64,000 nt of DNA from Ophiura sarsii (GCA_035610835.1 CM069459.1:31532366-31596365), one strand, 5' to 3'; shown: positions 49,708 to 60,636, numbered from the stretch's first letter. Notes: generated by a model from the letters alone, not told the origin. Numbers and translations: made by a program.

Positions 49708-50902
49708 AACTGCTCAAAAAAGTGTGGAATATTTTTTCTATCACAATTGTTCAAATATCTCGGGATATGTTCATTAAGTGTAATATATCATTTAAAAGCT
49801 GATGTGTTCATCTTTACAAATGCTACCAAATTTGAAGCAATCCCTTGCTCCAGTGCTCAGCTACTTGCTTGTGAACATGGGGAGGTCACAATCTGAATGT
49901 GCCAAAATCAAAACTATTGCGTGCTCAAAAGAACATATTTGTCGTTTTTTCAATAAAGTGTTACATTGACCACTACAGTGTAGTGTGATGATCTATTGAT
50001 TTTTAAGCACAAAATAGTGTTGATTTTGGCACTTTCAGATTGCGACCTCCCCATGTTCTCAAGCATATGTGGCTGAGCACTGGAACAAGGGAACAAGGGA
50101 TTGCTTCAAATTGGATATCATTGTAAAGATGAACACATCCGCTTTTAAATAATATACCGGGTGGTTCAAAAAAAAGTCGACCCAAGTTCAAGGTAATTTT
50201 TCAACCACATTTAAATTTTCAGAGAATTTCTGTTTACTTAGTCTTGATAAGCAGTAAGTTTTAAAATTATCCTGATAACATGGTACATTTATCTTGGTTG
50301 GTTCTTTAGATATTATGGTTCATTACAGAAAGCATGCACAAAACTGCCTTGGCCACGGGAGTATCCTTTAGTAGAGATGGAATGCACAAAGTGGACTTGC
50401 CCACGATTGGTCACAAATTGTAAAAATAGGAGAAAAAGAAAAAAGGAGACATCTGAAACATCTGTCTGGTGCTTGACATTACCTTCCTATACGTATCTAC
50501 GTTTCTTTGTTGAATGTGAATGGCACATAAGCATAGAGATTGGGATATTTTGTCAGGGCGGGCCTTTCAATTCTGAAACTAGAGCATGCTGTTTTGTTTA
50601 AGACAAAAACTAAATGACGCTCCCGTGGACAAGTCAGTTTTGTACATGTTTTCTGTAATGAATCATATCTGAAGAACCAAACAAGCTAAACGTGCCATCT
50701 TTACAGGATAATTGCAAAACTTACTGCTTATTAAGACTAAGTAAACACAAATTCTCTGAACCTTTAAATGTGGTTGAAAAATTACTTTGAACTTGGGTCA
50801 ACTTTTTTTTTAACCACCCGGTATTACACTAAATGAACATATCCCAAGATATTTGAACAAATTGAGATTGAAACAAATATTCAAAACTTTTTTTGAGCAG
50901 TT
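49708..50902. mobile_element. TA-flanked palindromic element, interrupted
   Basis: TA at 49706-49707 and 50903-50904 flanks AACTGCTCAAAAAAGT ... ACTTTTTTTGAGCAGTT. The arms are long inverted repeats (GTTCAAATATCTCGGGATAT against ATATCCCAAGATATTTGAAC; GATGTGTTCATCTTTACA against its mirror). A second MITE sits at 50157-50821 in the right arm. Confidence 0.8.
50157..50821. mobile_element. Mariner-like MITE nested in 49708-50902
   Basis: TA at 50155-50156 and 50822-50823 flanks CCGGGTGGTTCAAAAAAAAG ... TTAACCACCCGG. The inverted arms of about 180 bases include TTTACTTAGTCTTGATAAGC. It is 665 bp, close to the 666 bp of 45850-46515, though the sequence differs. Confidence 0.85.
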
Positions 50903-50976
50903 TAGATGCCACTTGAGAAACCATGAGTGTATTGTTTCAATTGAGTTTAAAAGCATACCAACATGACCACAAAGAT

Positions 50977-51117
50977 TCCAAGGGATTACTGAATCAATAC
51001 TAGGCATGTTTGTACTGATTTCAATGCATTTCAAATTGTGATTTCAAATATGGTAATGGAATTCAACAATAATTACATTTTTGAATGTCGTCTGCAGACG
51101 CCTGCCGCGTGGAAAGT
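50977..51117. mobile_element. CACTTTCC-type MITE, 3' half only
   Basis: GGATTACTGAATCAATACTA through GTCTGCAGACGCCTGCCGCG and GTGGAAAGTG, then TTAA at 51118-51121. The left half is missing. Confidence 0.65.
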
Positions 51118-51369
51118 GTTAACATCTTTGACCATCGGACTCCATTAAAGTCAGGTCTTTCAGAAAAGTGACCCACGGCAAATCTGTCGAAATATTATGA
51201 AACCAAGTCACACATCGAATCAAGTCATGGCTCACAGTCACACCAGTCAAGTCAAGTCTTCAAAACTATTGACTTGAGTCCAAGATAAGTCATTGACTTG
51301 CGACTCTTCATTCGAGCTTAGTGGCTGTCTGAACAGGCCTTATATTATAACAGAATGTCAAGTAAAAAC

Positions 51370-52080
51370 TATAAATAAATCACCTATGTGAGTTCAATAT
51401 CCTTCACTGTATGACGACTGCACTATATGAATGAACCGGGGAAATCACACTAAAACAGATTCTATCAAAATAAATTAAAGTTGATTTTTCAAATTTAATT
51501 AAGAATTTTTAAAATTTCATAGCAATTTTATGGGGAGGTAGTCAAGTAAAGGGCTCAAAACGTGTGTGGGAATGTAAGAACGCTGTAAGCGACAGAATTG
51601 TCAGATAGACAGAACTATTCATTGCTTAACCCCCTGGGCTCTACCTGTCTTTAATACAATAATTCTCATTGGTCAATTACATGATATAATCATTTTGATG
51701 ACCAATTACAGTTTTGCTTATAAGTATTTTATGCTAATATTTTTGAAAATTGTAATTATTCTAACGATGTCTCTGATTGGCACAATATTTGACACATTCT
51801 AAATTTCAACCAATCGGCTGGTAGTTCTCAGGGGGTTAATATTTTTTATATCATAAACAAATGTGGTCAAGTGAAAACGACAAATAAATAACCTATGTGA
51901 GTTCAATATCCTTCACTGTATGACGACTGCACTAATGAATGAATCAGGGAAATCACACTTAACGGACTCTATCAAAATATATTAAAGTTGATTTTTGTTT
52001 TCATTTCTCATTTCTTTTTTTTAAATTTCATAGCAATATGGGGAGGGGAGGTAGTCAAGTAAAGGGCTCAAAATGTCATA
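51370..52080. repeat. Pair of direct repeats about 515 bases apart
   Basis: Blocks at about 51370-51580 and 51886-52090 share GTGAGTTCAATATCCTTCAC, TGTATGACGACTGCACTA, GGGAAATCACACT and GGTAGTCAAGTAAAGGGCTC. The spacer differs. Confidence 0.7.
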
Positions 52081-53740
52081 GAACGTTGTAAGCAACATTT
52101 TTTTTCATTTGGCAGGGGAAGCATTTCTGTGTTCAATTTTGTTAACTTCATTGTTTTTAATTAGTTGATTAAAATTAATTATTAAAAAGACTGTAGTTGG
52201 GGCTGTCAGGGCATCACAGGGGAGGAGGTTTGGTTCATTTTCTTCTAAAAGCACCAAAGTTGGCCCATTATGTTGCCCATACCATACTCTTTTGATTTTT
52301 GATGGATTACAACATTTGAGCCTTTTAGGACTGCCATAATGGCCAATTCCAATATTGGGGGAATCAAAAATTTAAATGGCTTTAATTAAGCTGAGAAGCA
52401 TACCAGATTGTTTGTCTGAGCACAAGGATTCTAAAAATGCCCCACTTCTGATGTATGGTTACTGAGATATTGAGCAAAACGTGAAAAGGTCATTGACCTT
52501 TGCTTTTGGGGTCAAAATTTGAACATGTTCCGATTTTGACAAACGATCAAATTGTTCGTCAGATCAAAGGGGTTCATTCAAGAAATGGTAGTTTCTACCA
52601 CTGGAGCCGTTATTGTGCCTTATACAATTTGACCTTTTGACCCCTGTACAGGCGTATAGGGATTGTATAGGCGTAAAACTGTCCTTATTATGCACATTAG
52701 CCTACTGTAGGCATTGTTATCAATTGGGATAATTCCAATATAATTAAAAGGTTTAACTCTACTCAAGGACGGTTGATTTAAAGAAGCATTAAAATGGAAA
52801 TGTTTGTGCTACATTTATTTTCACGCTTTTCATGCACACACCAGCTTCCGCGAAAATATATAACATAAAAATATATTTCTTTTGCGTATAGGTCTATTGT
52901 GATGAAGTTTTAAAAAACACACAAAACTGTTTAAAATCTGCAAAGTGCGAAAATTACCACTTTTACATTAGGTAAATGAAAATATGGTATTGTGTATTAT
53001 GCGACTATCATTGAGCTACTGTAGTTATAAGAAAATACCTCAAAGGTAGTTAGTTTGGTACTCAATACTTGCACACTTGTTGTCTATCCAAATATGTGAC
53101 CCGTCACATCAAAATGGACATGTTGGAGGCCCGGGTCAAATCTAAATTATTAGTATGACTTGAAAGAGCACATTTTAAGCTTTGAAATGATACCATGTTG
53201 AAGGTAATCAGACTTTGTAATCACAAGATATGATTTGGATGTTTTTTTCTGTTATTTTCTTTATATTTCACCAAATATATTGGCCTCTATCTCAAAAGTG
53301 TATTTGCCAACAACATGTCTTTTTCGATGCGACTGGTCACATATGTGTCGATGTTTATCTTGCGATTCATGTTTCCGGAGATGTGGTGTTCTGTAAAAGT
53401 ATACTCACTTTTTGATCACCCTGTATTAGTTGGCACAAGCTTGTAAAACGGTTTGAAAAAAGGGATTTTTCTGTACTGCTGGAGAAAATATTGATGATTT
53501 GATTTGGGTTGGGAACAGTCGACTGCACAATAAATCAAAGTAATTGTGCACTTGTGATATATTTTGCAATATTAGCGTGAAGCGATAATGGCTTTTTGAC
53601 GGTTTGTATTGTAGTGTCGTGGTCATGTGGCCAGTGAATTTGATATTGATTGGAGTTAATTGTATCTTTTTAAAGATAAGGGTATCTACTGTTTTATTCA
53701 ATGTGTGGCAATTTTATTTAGTAATGTGTTTCCCTCTTAA

Positions 53741-54005
53741 CCCTAACCCCGGTTTAGGGTTTTTGACCGGAATCACGATTTTCGAGGAAAAAACGCCGAC
53801 TAAATCTCTGGGAACCTGTCGGGATTCGATCCGGGGACCCTCCGTTCTCAAGCCCCACGTCCCAACCACTAAGCCACGGCCCTCAGCTACACATTCACGC
53901 AGTATACTGCGCTCACTATATAGGCTCGGTTGACAATGTCAACCGAGCCTAGAGGGACTAGAGGGACTTAGGATTAGCATTTTTTAGCACTCAGGGGGGT
54001 TAGGG
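53741..54005 (-). mobile_element. CCCTAAC-ended element with tRNA-like head, TTAA TSD
   Basis: TTAA at 53737-53740 and 54006-54009 flanks CCCTAACCCC ... GGGGGTTAGGG. On the minus strand about 53883-53812 is a tRNA-like module (GTGGCTTAGTGGTTGGGAC, later GGATCGAATCCC). Its sequence differs from the tRNA-like heads at 361-631 and 2804-3082, although the ends are shared. Confidence 0.75.
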
Positions 54006-54345
54006 TTAACATACACATAACATAACAATAAGCATTTATATATAGCATTCTTTCACATTATACGATGGTACCACAGCGCTAAACAAAATAAAAACAACAT
54101 TAAAAACACCACTCGCACTATGACGGTGGAATAAGTGAGTTATTAATATCTTTTGTAAATTGAGTCAGTGATGAGGCATGCCTGATGTGACACGGTCAAT
54201 TATTCCACAAAAATGGGCCGGAGGCGTAAAATCCTTTCTCTGCGGATGTGAGACGAGTTTCAGGTTTAGTGAGAATACGAGTGTCAGAGGCAGAATGCAG
54301 ACCACTTCTTTTGGGCACACATGTATTATATAGTAAAAATAAGGT

Positions 54346-54629
54346 CCCTAACCCCACCAGACCATACAAAATCATCCAAAATAAAACTATCTCCACGCGC
54401 GTGCTGCTGCATTGGCTCGATTATGTCACCTACCGCAGGCATATGTGGGCACGAAGTTTGTGCCCGCATATGCGCTGGGGAGTTATCTCAGTTGATAGGG
54501 GCACAGACTGGGGTGCGAATGGTCCCGGGATCGAATCCCGGGGTGTGCTCTGTGATTTTTCGGGTTAAAAAAATTGTACTTTTCCCCCTCCCTCCGATAC
54601 ACGCAAAAACATAGCCGTGGGAGTTAGGG
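54346..54629 (+). mobile_element. CCCTAAC-ended tRNA-like element (copy of 2804-3082)
   Basis: It starts CCCTAACCCCACCAGACC and ends GGGAGTTAGGG with TTAA at 54630-54633. The tRNA-like module near 54475-54545 keeps GGTCCCGGGATCGAATCCC, a better B box than at 2804-3082. The left flank is AGGT. Confidence 0.7.
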
Positions 54630-54894
54630 TTAAGATAAGAAGGCATGCCATCATTAAAACATTTATATACAATAGTCATGAATTTGAACTCAATTCTTGT
54701 TTTAACTGGCAGCCAATGTAAGTTGAGGAGATGAATGATCACATCTTTTAGCATTATAAATGAGTTTGGATGCTCAATTTTGGAGACGTTGTAGGCGTTT
54801 CCTTTTACAGAAGATCCTTGCAAGAGAGAGAGTTGGAATAGTCGAGCTGTCTAAGGTACCCAATGGGTTTCAATGATGTCTAGGATATTTCTTA

Positions 54895-55160
54895 CATGGA
54901 TTTCTCTTGGCTATCACATGGATAGCTGACGATTGTCACATGGTTATCACATGGATATCACATTGATTATCTTGTGGTTATCACTTTGATATCATATTGA
55001 TATATTGTGGTTATCACTTGGATATCACATTGATATCTTGTGGTTATCACTTGGATATCACATGGGAATCTCATGGCTATTACTAATGATATCACATGGT
55101 AATCACATTGGTATCTGGTGGCCATCTCATGGATATCACATGGAGACCTCATGGGATTCA
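54895..55160. repeat. GGTTATCACTTGGATATCACA minisatellite
   Basis: Degenerate tandem units of about 12 and 36 bases are built from GATATCACATTG and TGTGGTTATCACTT. Frames reading DIQVITTRYQ-like repeats come from this array. Confidence 0.8.
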
Positions 55161-55256
55161 TATGACCATGGAAGCATCACACTTACCCCATGATATGAGA
55201 ATCATATTGACATGATAGTCTCGTGTCTCAAAATTTCACTACAGCAAAAAGCTTAA

Positions 55257-55603
55257 AGGTAGATGACCCGATCACATTTTCGTAACACAGAATTATTTCA
55301 AACATACGGAGATTTTCATATCATATGAAAGCTCGTATTTTTCTCATCATCATACTGAAATTTGACGGCCTAAATCGGTATAATTACGGAGAAATCGATG
55401 AAATAACGTCGAATTACCGCGAATGGGGTGGTAACCACCGATATAGTTTGTGTACTACTCAATGGGTACAGTTCACAGCATCTTGTGCGTCTAAAATAAG
55501 AACCATTAGAGATATGCAACTCAAACTTTGGAACACGACTTTTTTAAGGATGACCTTTCATGTAGAATAGAAAACTTCAAGTTGAAAATCGGAACATCTA
55601 CCT
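55257..55603 (-). mobile_element. AGGTAGATG-ended MITE, TTAA TSD (347 bp)
   Basis: TTAA at 55253-55256 and 55604-55607 flanks the element. It is the inverted counterpart of 33210-33556 and is exactly the same length. Confidence 0.85.
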
Positions 55604-55850
55604 TTAACATTTGATTTTTTTTAAAAATAGAACCAATAAAGTTCGTTAGAAAATCATAAAATGTCGATTGTTATCTCAATTGACAGTGACCTTGTTTTTT
55701 ATGCGTATTGTATTCACTCGAATCTGACACAAAAAATTGATGACCAACCCGGCCGACATTCCGGGAAGTCAAACTGAGATTGATGTATGTAATTTGATTG
55801 TCATTAGGAAAGTTGTACAGTTTCCAATTTGCTACCGCTGCGATGATTAA

Positions 55851-56072
55851 CACTTTCTACACGGCAGACGTCAAAAATTTCACAAAATCTTTCAAAAATG
55901 TTTATTATTGGATTTCAATAGCATATTTGGAATCACCATGAAAAATGCATTGAAATAAGTACAAACATGCCCAGTATTGGTTCAGTAATCCTTAGGATAG
56001 ACTTTGAAAATTGGGAAAGGTTTCTGAAAATCTGTTTTGTATTGTGTAAAACCAATAGCCGGGTGGAAAGTG
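55851..56072. mobile_element. CACTTTCC-type MITE, TTAA TSD
   Basis: TTAA at 55847-55850 and 56073-56076 flanks CACTTTCTACACGGC ... GCCGGGTGGAAAGTG. Reverse orientation relative to 22890-23127. Confidence 0.8.
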
Positions 56073-56153
56073 TTAACTAACAGGGTGGCTGATAGACACG
56101 GAAAGAAAAAGGGGAGTACAGGAAGCTAAGGCAAAAATATTTTAGTTGTGCTG

Positions 56154-56480
56154 CCCTGATCAGCCACCTACCCTAAAATTTTAAAAATTAAGGTCACATT
56201 CCTTTTTTAAGACTTAAATTTTAAATTCTAGATTGTCAAAATATTACTATTTTCTGCTTGAAATGAATAAGCTTAGTTTTAATAAATAAATATTTTAAAA
56301 TTATTATCACACTGAAAGCATATCAGTAAAATTGACATTTACCATTTTTTTCTTGAACTGAACCACAACAGCCACGGTCTGTCTGGAAAAATGTTCAGCA
56401 ATTATATATTTTTTCCTAAATATTCAAATATCTTACCCACCCGACCTCAACATTTTTGGCACTTGAGGGCAACACAAGAA
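56154..56480. mobile_element. TGTTGCCCTCA-type MITE, left end worn
   Basis: The right end TTGGCACTTGAGGGCAACAC is clear. The left end reads TGTGCTGCCCTGATC, a mutated form. The interior matches 8469-8769 (ATTGTCAAAATATTACTATT, TTCTGCTT). Confidence 0.6.
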
Positions 56481-56495
56481 ATGTGTGTTTACCTT

Positions 56496-56809
56496 GGGAC
56501 GCACCATTAGATACTCAGGGAGGCATAAAAGTTTGGTTTTTTTTAAAAATTTCCCACTATCCAGGAAGAAAAAAAAAGATGACCCACTGCTGAGTTAAAA
56601 AAAAAGAAGATGGCTCACCCAAATCAATGTAAAGAAAAACAGTAAATCCTAAAAAAAAACTATGCCGCCTTTGCCCAAAACAAACAAAAAACTTGCCGCC
56701 TTGGCGGCGAAAACAAAAAGTCGCCTACTTCGGTGGCGAAAAAAAGAAAAATTCTGCCCGACCCCAACTTCCATGCGTCCCCCTGAAAATCAAATGGTGC
56801 GTCCCTTAA
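56496..56809. mobile_element. GGGACGCACCATT-ended MITE
   Basis: GGGACGCACCATTAGATACT at the left is mirrored by AATCAAATGGTGCGTCCC at the right. The interior has repeated GCCGCCTTGGCGGCGAAA-like blocks and A runs. Confidence 0.65.
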
Positions 56810-56841
56810 CTGGCTTAGTATTCCTTACAGCATGAAATTAA

Positions 56842-57047
56842 TACTTTCCATGCGGCAGGCGTATGTAAACGACATTCCAAAATTTCACAAAATGGTTCGA
56901 AAAATATGGAATTTGTTGATTTTCATTACCATATTTGGAATCACCACGAGAAATGCATTAAAATAAGTACAAACATGCCTAATTTTGACTTGGTAATTCA
57001 TGAGATAAGACTTAACAAGACTTAGAAAGAGGTATCTGTGGAGAGTG
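56842..57047. mobile_element. CACTTTCC-type MITE, TTAA TSD
   Basis: TTAA at 56838-56841 and 57048-57051 flanks TACTTTCCATGCGGC ... GTGGAGAGTG. The interior is partly deleted. Confidence 0.7.
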
Positions 57048-57489
57048 TTAAGGTGTGGTGTAGTTGTTTGCTTTGATTTTTTGTTTTTGTTTTCCCACAT
57101 TTTTAATGAACGTGTTGAAGAGGTCGTATAATTGACATAGAGGGCAGTGCATGCAGTATAATTACCGCTTTGTGGAGGAAGCCAGACTTGGGAAGCTGGT
57201 CTTACATCAATGTTATTTTAAAATACAGATGTTTGGTTTACTATATTTGTATCCGGTACTGAAACCCATACTCATTGCGGTGATTTGTATAAATTTACAA
57301 TGTTATTGTGTAGGTGTTTGGTACGCTGTTTTACATTGAAATTTGTACTAAAACTTATTTTCATTGGATAAAAAATATAAGCTTTTCGCCCATGTTGAAA
57401 TGTTCAAAAAAGTACATGTGCAGCAGCCAACTGTCACTGGAAATAAGTGTTATCTTTCAGGTAAGTTTGCATTGTGCAAGTCCTGGTAA

Positions 57490-57728
57490 CACTTTCCACG
57501 TGGCAGGCGGCTGCAGACGACATTGCAAATGTTCACAAAATAATTCAAAAATGTCAGAATTATTGAATTTCATTACCATATTTGGAATCACCATGAGAAA
57601 TGCATTGAAATAAGTACAAACATGCCTAGTATTGGTTCAGTAATCCTTGAGATAGACCTCGAAAGTTGGGAATGGTTTCTGACAAATCTGTTTTGTGTAT
57701 GGTAAAACTAATGGCAGAGTGGAGAGTG
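57490..57728. mobile_element. CACTTTCC-type MITE in duplication copy 1
   Basis: CACTTTCCACGTGGCAGGCG ... GTGGAGAGTG, left flank GTAA, right TTAA (57729-57732). Confidence 0.75.
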
Positions 57729-58119
57729 TTAAGGTGTGGTGTAGTTGTTTGCTTTGATTTTTTGTTTTTGTTTTTCCACATTTTTCACGAATGTGATGAA
57801 GAGGAAGCCAGACTTGGGTAGCTGGTTTTGCATCAATGTTATTTTAAAATACAGATGTTTGGTTTACTATATTCAAACTTGTATCCGGTACTGAAACCCA
57901 TACTCATTGCGGTGACTTGTATAAATTTACAATGTTATTGGTGTAGGTGTTTGGTACGCTGTTTTACATTGAAATTTGTACTAAAACTTATTTTCATTGG
58001 GTACAAAATATAAGCTCTTCGCCCATTTTGAAATGTTCAAAAAAGGACATGTGCAGCCAACTGTCACTGGAAATAAGTGTTATCTTTCAGGTAAGTTTGC
58101 ATTGTGCCAGTCCTGGTAA

Positions 58120-58358
58120 CACTTTCCACGCGGCATGCGGCTGCAGACGACATTGCAAATGTTCACAAAATAATTCAAAAATGTCAGAATTATTGAATTT
58201 CATTACCATATTTGGAATCACCATGAGAAATGCATTGAAATAAGTACAAACATGCCTGGTATTGGTTCAATAATCCTTGAGATAGACTTTGAAATTTTGG
58301 GAAAGGTTTCTGAAAAATCTGTTTTGTATATGGTAAAACTATAGCCGCGTGGAAAGTG
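58120..58358. mobile_element. CACTTTCC-type MITE in duplication copy 2
   Basis: CACTTTCCACGCGGCATGCG ... GCCGCGTGGAAAGTG, left flank GTAA as in copy 1, right TTAA (58359-58362). The shared GTAA shows it was copied with the block, not inserted separately. Confidence 0.75.
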
Positions 58359-58868
58359 TTAACATTCTTTTTGAAAACATTTATAGAATTTGCTTAGCTC
58401 GGCCAAAGTCATACAGAATAGCGGAATAGTTATAGGTCAATAAATGTGTATGTTTTTGTTTCGAGAGAAATTAGACAAATCAATGCACGCGCGCTGATGT
58501 TGATGTGTGAATAATGGCACGACCCCGAAGGGGGAGTGCTATTGTGAGCATATCAACATTCCGCGTATTTGTAATTCCTGCTTCCTGATTGGTTCAACAC
58601 TACATAGAGTGTATGAATGTGTTTCACAACATCTCCCAAGTGCGTTATTTTACTCCTAAAGCGACAAATTATAAACCTAACTGTTATTTGTGTTGACTGA
58701 CCCATTTTTGTCTGAATTTGAGGGGGGAAGAAATGTTTATAAATAGTTTGATTTTTTTTTTTTAAATGTCAAAAATTATTGTAAATTTACAAAAATTATC
58801 ACAAACATTTGGGGGGGGGGGACAAACCCACCAACCAACCCTACCAGTTTGCTTCAATCATAACTTAA

Positions 58869-59456
58869 AACTGTCTGCGCGGCTATTAGTTTTACCATTA
58901 TACAAAACAGATTTTACAGAAACCTTTCCCATATTATTTAATAATTTTGACATATTTGAAACATTTTGTGACATTTTAGAACAAGCATGTGCAACCTTTT
59001 CTACCACACGGGCCGCATTGTGATTTTGAGATCTATTCACGGGCCGCAGTGATTGTCAATTATTCCAAAACACGTCTGGAGGAGGAGTAATAGGGAGAGG
59101 AGAAGTCCATTGCTCATGGAATACCCGCTTCTCTTGTGTATTTCCTCTTTGTACTCGCTGTTGCTGCTGCAAGTGCCATTTTAACCAGGGATTTTATTAC
59201 GCAATCACGCCTTGAGTTATATTTACTAAATGCAGCGCGTCACCCTACTAATTATCAGGGAGCACACCACTAAATCAACCCGCCATTTGTGTAAAACTAG
59301 GGAGTTCCAGTTAAAACGGGCCGCATCAATGGAAATTTTAGGATTACTTCGCGGGCCGCAGATTAGAGGTCGGTGGGCCGCATGTGGCCCGCGGGCCGCA
59401 GGTTGCACACGCTTGTTTTAGAAAGTCGTATGCAGACACCTGCCGCGTGGAAAGTG
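58869..59456. mobile_element. CACTTTCC-type MITE split by a hAT MITE
   Basis: TTAA at 58865-58868 and 59457-59460 flanks the family ends (CTGTCTGCGCGGCTATTAG ... CTGCCGCGTGGAAAGTG). The interior is cut by 58982-59415. The three tandem units that follow lack this insertion. Confidence 0.8.
58982..59415. mobile_element. hAT-like MITE, 8-bp TSD (TTTTAGAA)
   Basis: It has CAAGCATGTGCAACCT ... GGTTGCACACGCTTG ends and TTTTAGAA duplicated exactly at 58974-58981 and 59416-59423. Same family as 2052-2614 but 434 bp, internally shorter. Confidence 0.9.
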
Positions 59457-59460
59457 TTAA

Positions 59461-60054
59461 AACGACCCCCTTTTCAGTATAAAGTGATTAGTACTGATTA
59501 CACTTTGATTTGTTCGATTCTGCAAATGGTGTGGGCCACATTAGTGTGGATGATCTCAGTCTCGGAGCCGACACATCCTGTAATTTTGAAATTTTTGAAA
59601 CATTTTGTGAAATTTTAGAACGTCGTCTGCAAACGTCTGCCACATGGAAAGTGTTAAAACGACCCCCTTTTCAGTATAAAATGATAAGTACTGATAACAC
59701 TTTAATTTGTTCGATTCTGCAAGTGGTGTGGGCCACATTAGTGTGGATGATCTCAGTCTCGGAGCCGACACATCCTGTAATTTTGAAATTTTTGAAACAT
59801 TTTGTGAAATTTTAGAACGTCGTCTGCAAACGTCTGCCACATGGAAAGTGTTAAAACGACCCCCTTTTCAGTATAAAATGATAAGTACTGATAACACTTT
59901 AATTTGTTCGATTCTGCAAGTGGTGTGGGCCACATTAGTGTGGATGATCTCAGTCTCGGAGCCGACACATCCTGTAATTTTGAAATTTTTGAAACATTTT
60001 GTGAAATTTTAGAACGTCGTCTGCAAAGGTCTGCCACGTGGAAAGTGTTAAAAC
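59461..60054 (+). repeat. 197-bp tandem array of exon 4 5' half plus MITE end
   Basis: The phrase AAAACGACCCCC recurs at exactly 197-base steps (reference base 59463, 59660, 59857, then 60054). Each unit contains, in order, intron sequence, the exon 4 acceptor region, about 57 bases homologous to exon 4 (59526-59582, 59723-59779, 59920-59976) and the right-hand end of a CACTTTCC-type MITE. In all three copies the acceptor CTGCAG of the real exon is CTGCAA. The frame through the units is open, giving repeated frames of about 100 residues that are not separate genes. Confidence 0.9.
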
Positions 60055-60107
60055 ACCCCCCTTTTTCAGTATAAAGTGATTACACATTGATTTGTTTTAT
60101 TCTGCAG

Positions 60108-60231
60108 GTGGTCCCGTTAGTGTGGATGATCTCAGTCTCGGAGCCGACGCATCCTGTATCGCAGAGACACCTAGAGGAGATGTAGATGAGAATCACCAGA
60201 AACCTAGGACACAGAGAGTGCGCGGACCAGG
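60108..60231 (+). CDS. Exon 4 in window
   Basis: It is 124 bases with acceptor TTTTATTCTGCAG and donor CCAGG followed by GTAAGAAT. It enters in phase 1 (first codon completed by the G left from exon 3, giving Gly) and leaves in phase 2. It reads GPVSVDDLSLGADASCIAET, then PRGDVDENHQKPRTQRVRGP. The product is acidic then basic and polar, consistent with the rest of the chain. No domain is recognised. The next exon must lie beyond 64000 or was not recognised. The three upstream partial copies (59526-59976) make this exon's acceptor the fourth of a series, and the only one with an intact AG at the aligned position. Confidence 0.75.
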
Positions 60232-60252
60232 GTAAGAATATTGCTAAGGCGA

Positions 60253-60480
60253 CAGGGAAAAACCTGTTCTACGGGTAAACCGACCGCTCGGGTAGGGTCG
60301 TTTAGTCAGGCGTTTTCGGTGAGGTGTATTTTTTGTCAAAAGTTTTGTGAAATTTTGGTGATTTTCCAACAATTTTCAAAAAAAAATGCACAAAAAAAAG
60401 AAAGAAAAAAAAGATTTTTGTTGTTGTTTTAATTCCAAAAATTTCAATTTTTGACAATTTTCAAAAATAATTGGTATGGC
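60253..60480. repeat. Fragment with CCTGTTCTACGGG and CCGACCG
   Basis: It shares AAAACCTGTTCTACG and CCGACC with 27640-27900, followed by A/T-rich sequence. The ends are not defined. Confidence 0.35.
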
Positions 60481-60636
60481 CCCATAGAACAAGGTGTTCT
60501 TTTGTCACCTAACCATAATATTGAGATTTCTTATCTCAATATTATGTCTATACAAACAATCCAGATGATTTTTTTCAAAGATACTGCTTACCAGTTAATT
60601 TGCCCTCTACGATACAGTGACGTCAGTACATAAATA

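Larger units (their letters stand above)
57050..58358. repeat. 681-bp tandem duplication bounded by MITEs
   Basis: The block starting AAGGTGTGGTGTAGTTGTTT at 57050 starts again at 57731, exactly 681 bases later. Each block contains unique-looking sequence (CCGGTACTGAAACCCATACT, GGTGTTTGGTACGCTGTTTT) and ends in a CACTTTCC-type MITE. A third MITE (56842-57047) precedes the first block, so the order is MITE-block-MITE-block-MITE. Confidence 0.85.
40137..60107 (+). other. Intron 3 of the host gene
   Basis: The 20-kb intron starts GTAAGCC and ends TTATTCTGCAG. It holds duplicated exon fragments at both ends, a decayed minus-strand repeat gene and most of the nested transposons in the window. Confidence 0.6.

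Noticed and set aside
59510..60037. Repeated 101- and 94-residue reading frames on both strands
   Set aside because: They are generated by the 197-bp tandem array and a MITE fragment. No start context or splice logic supports a gene.
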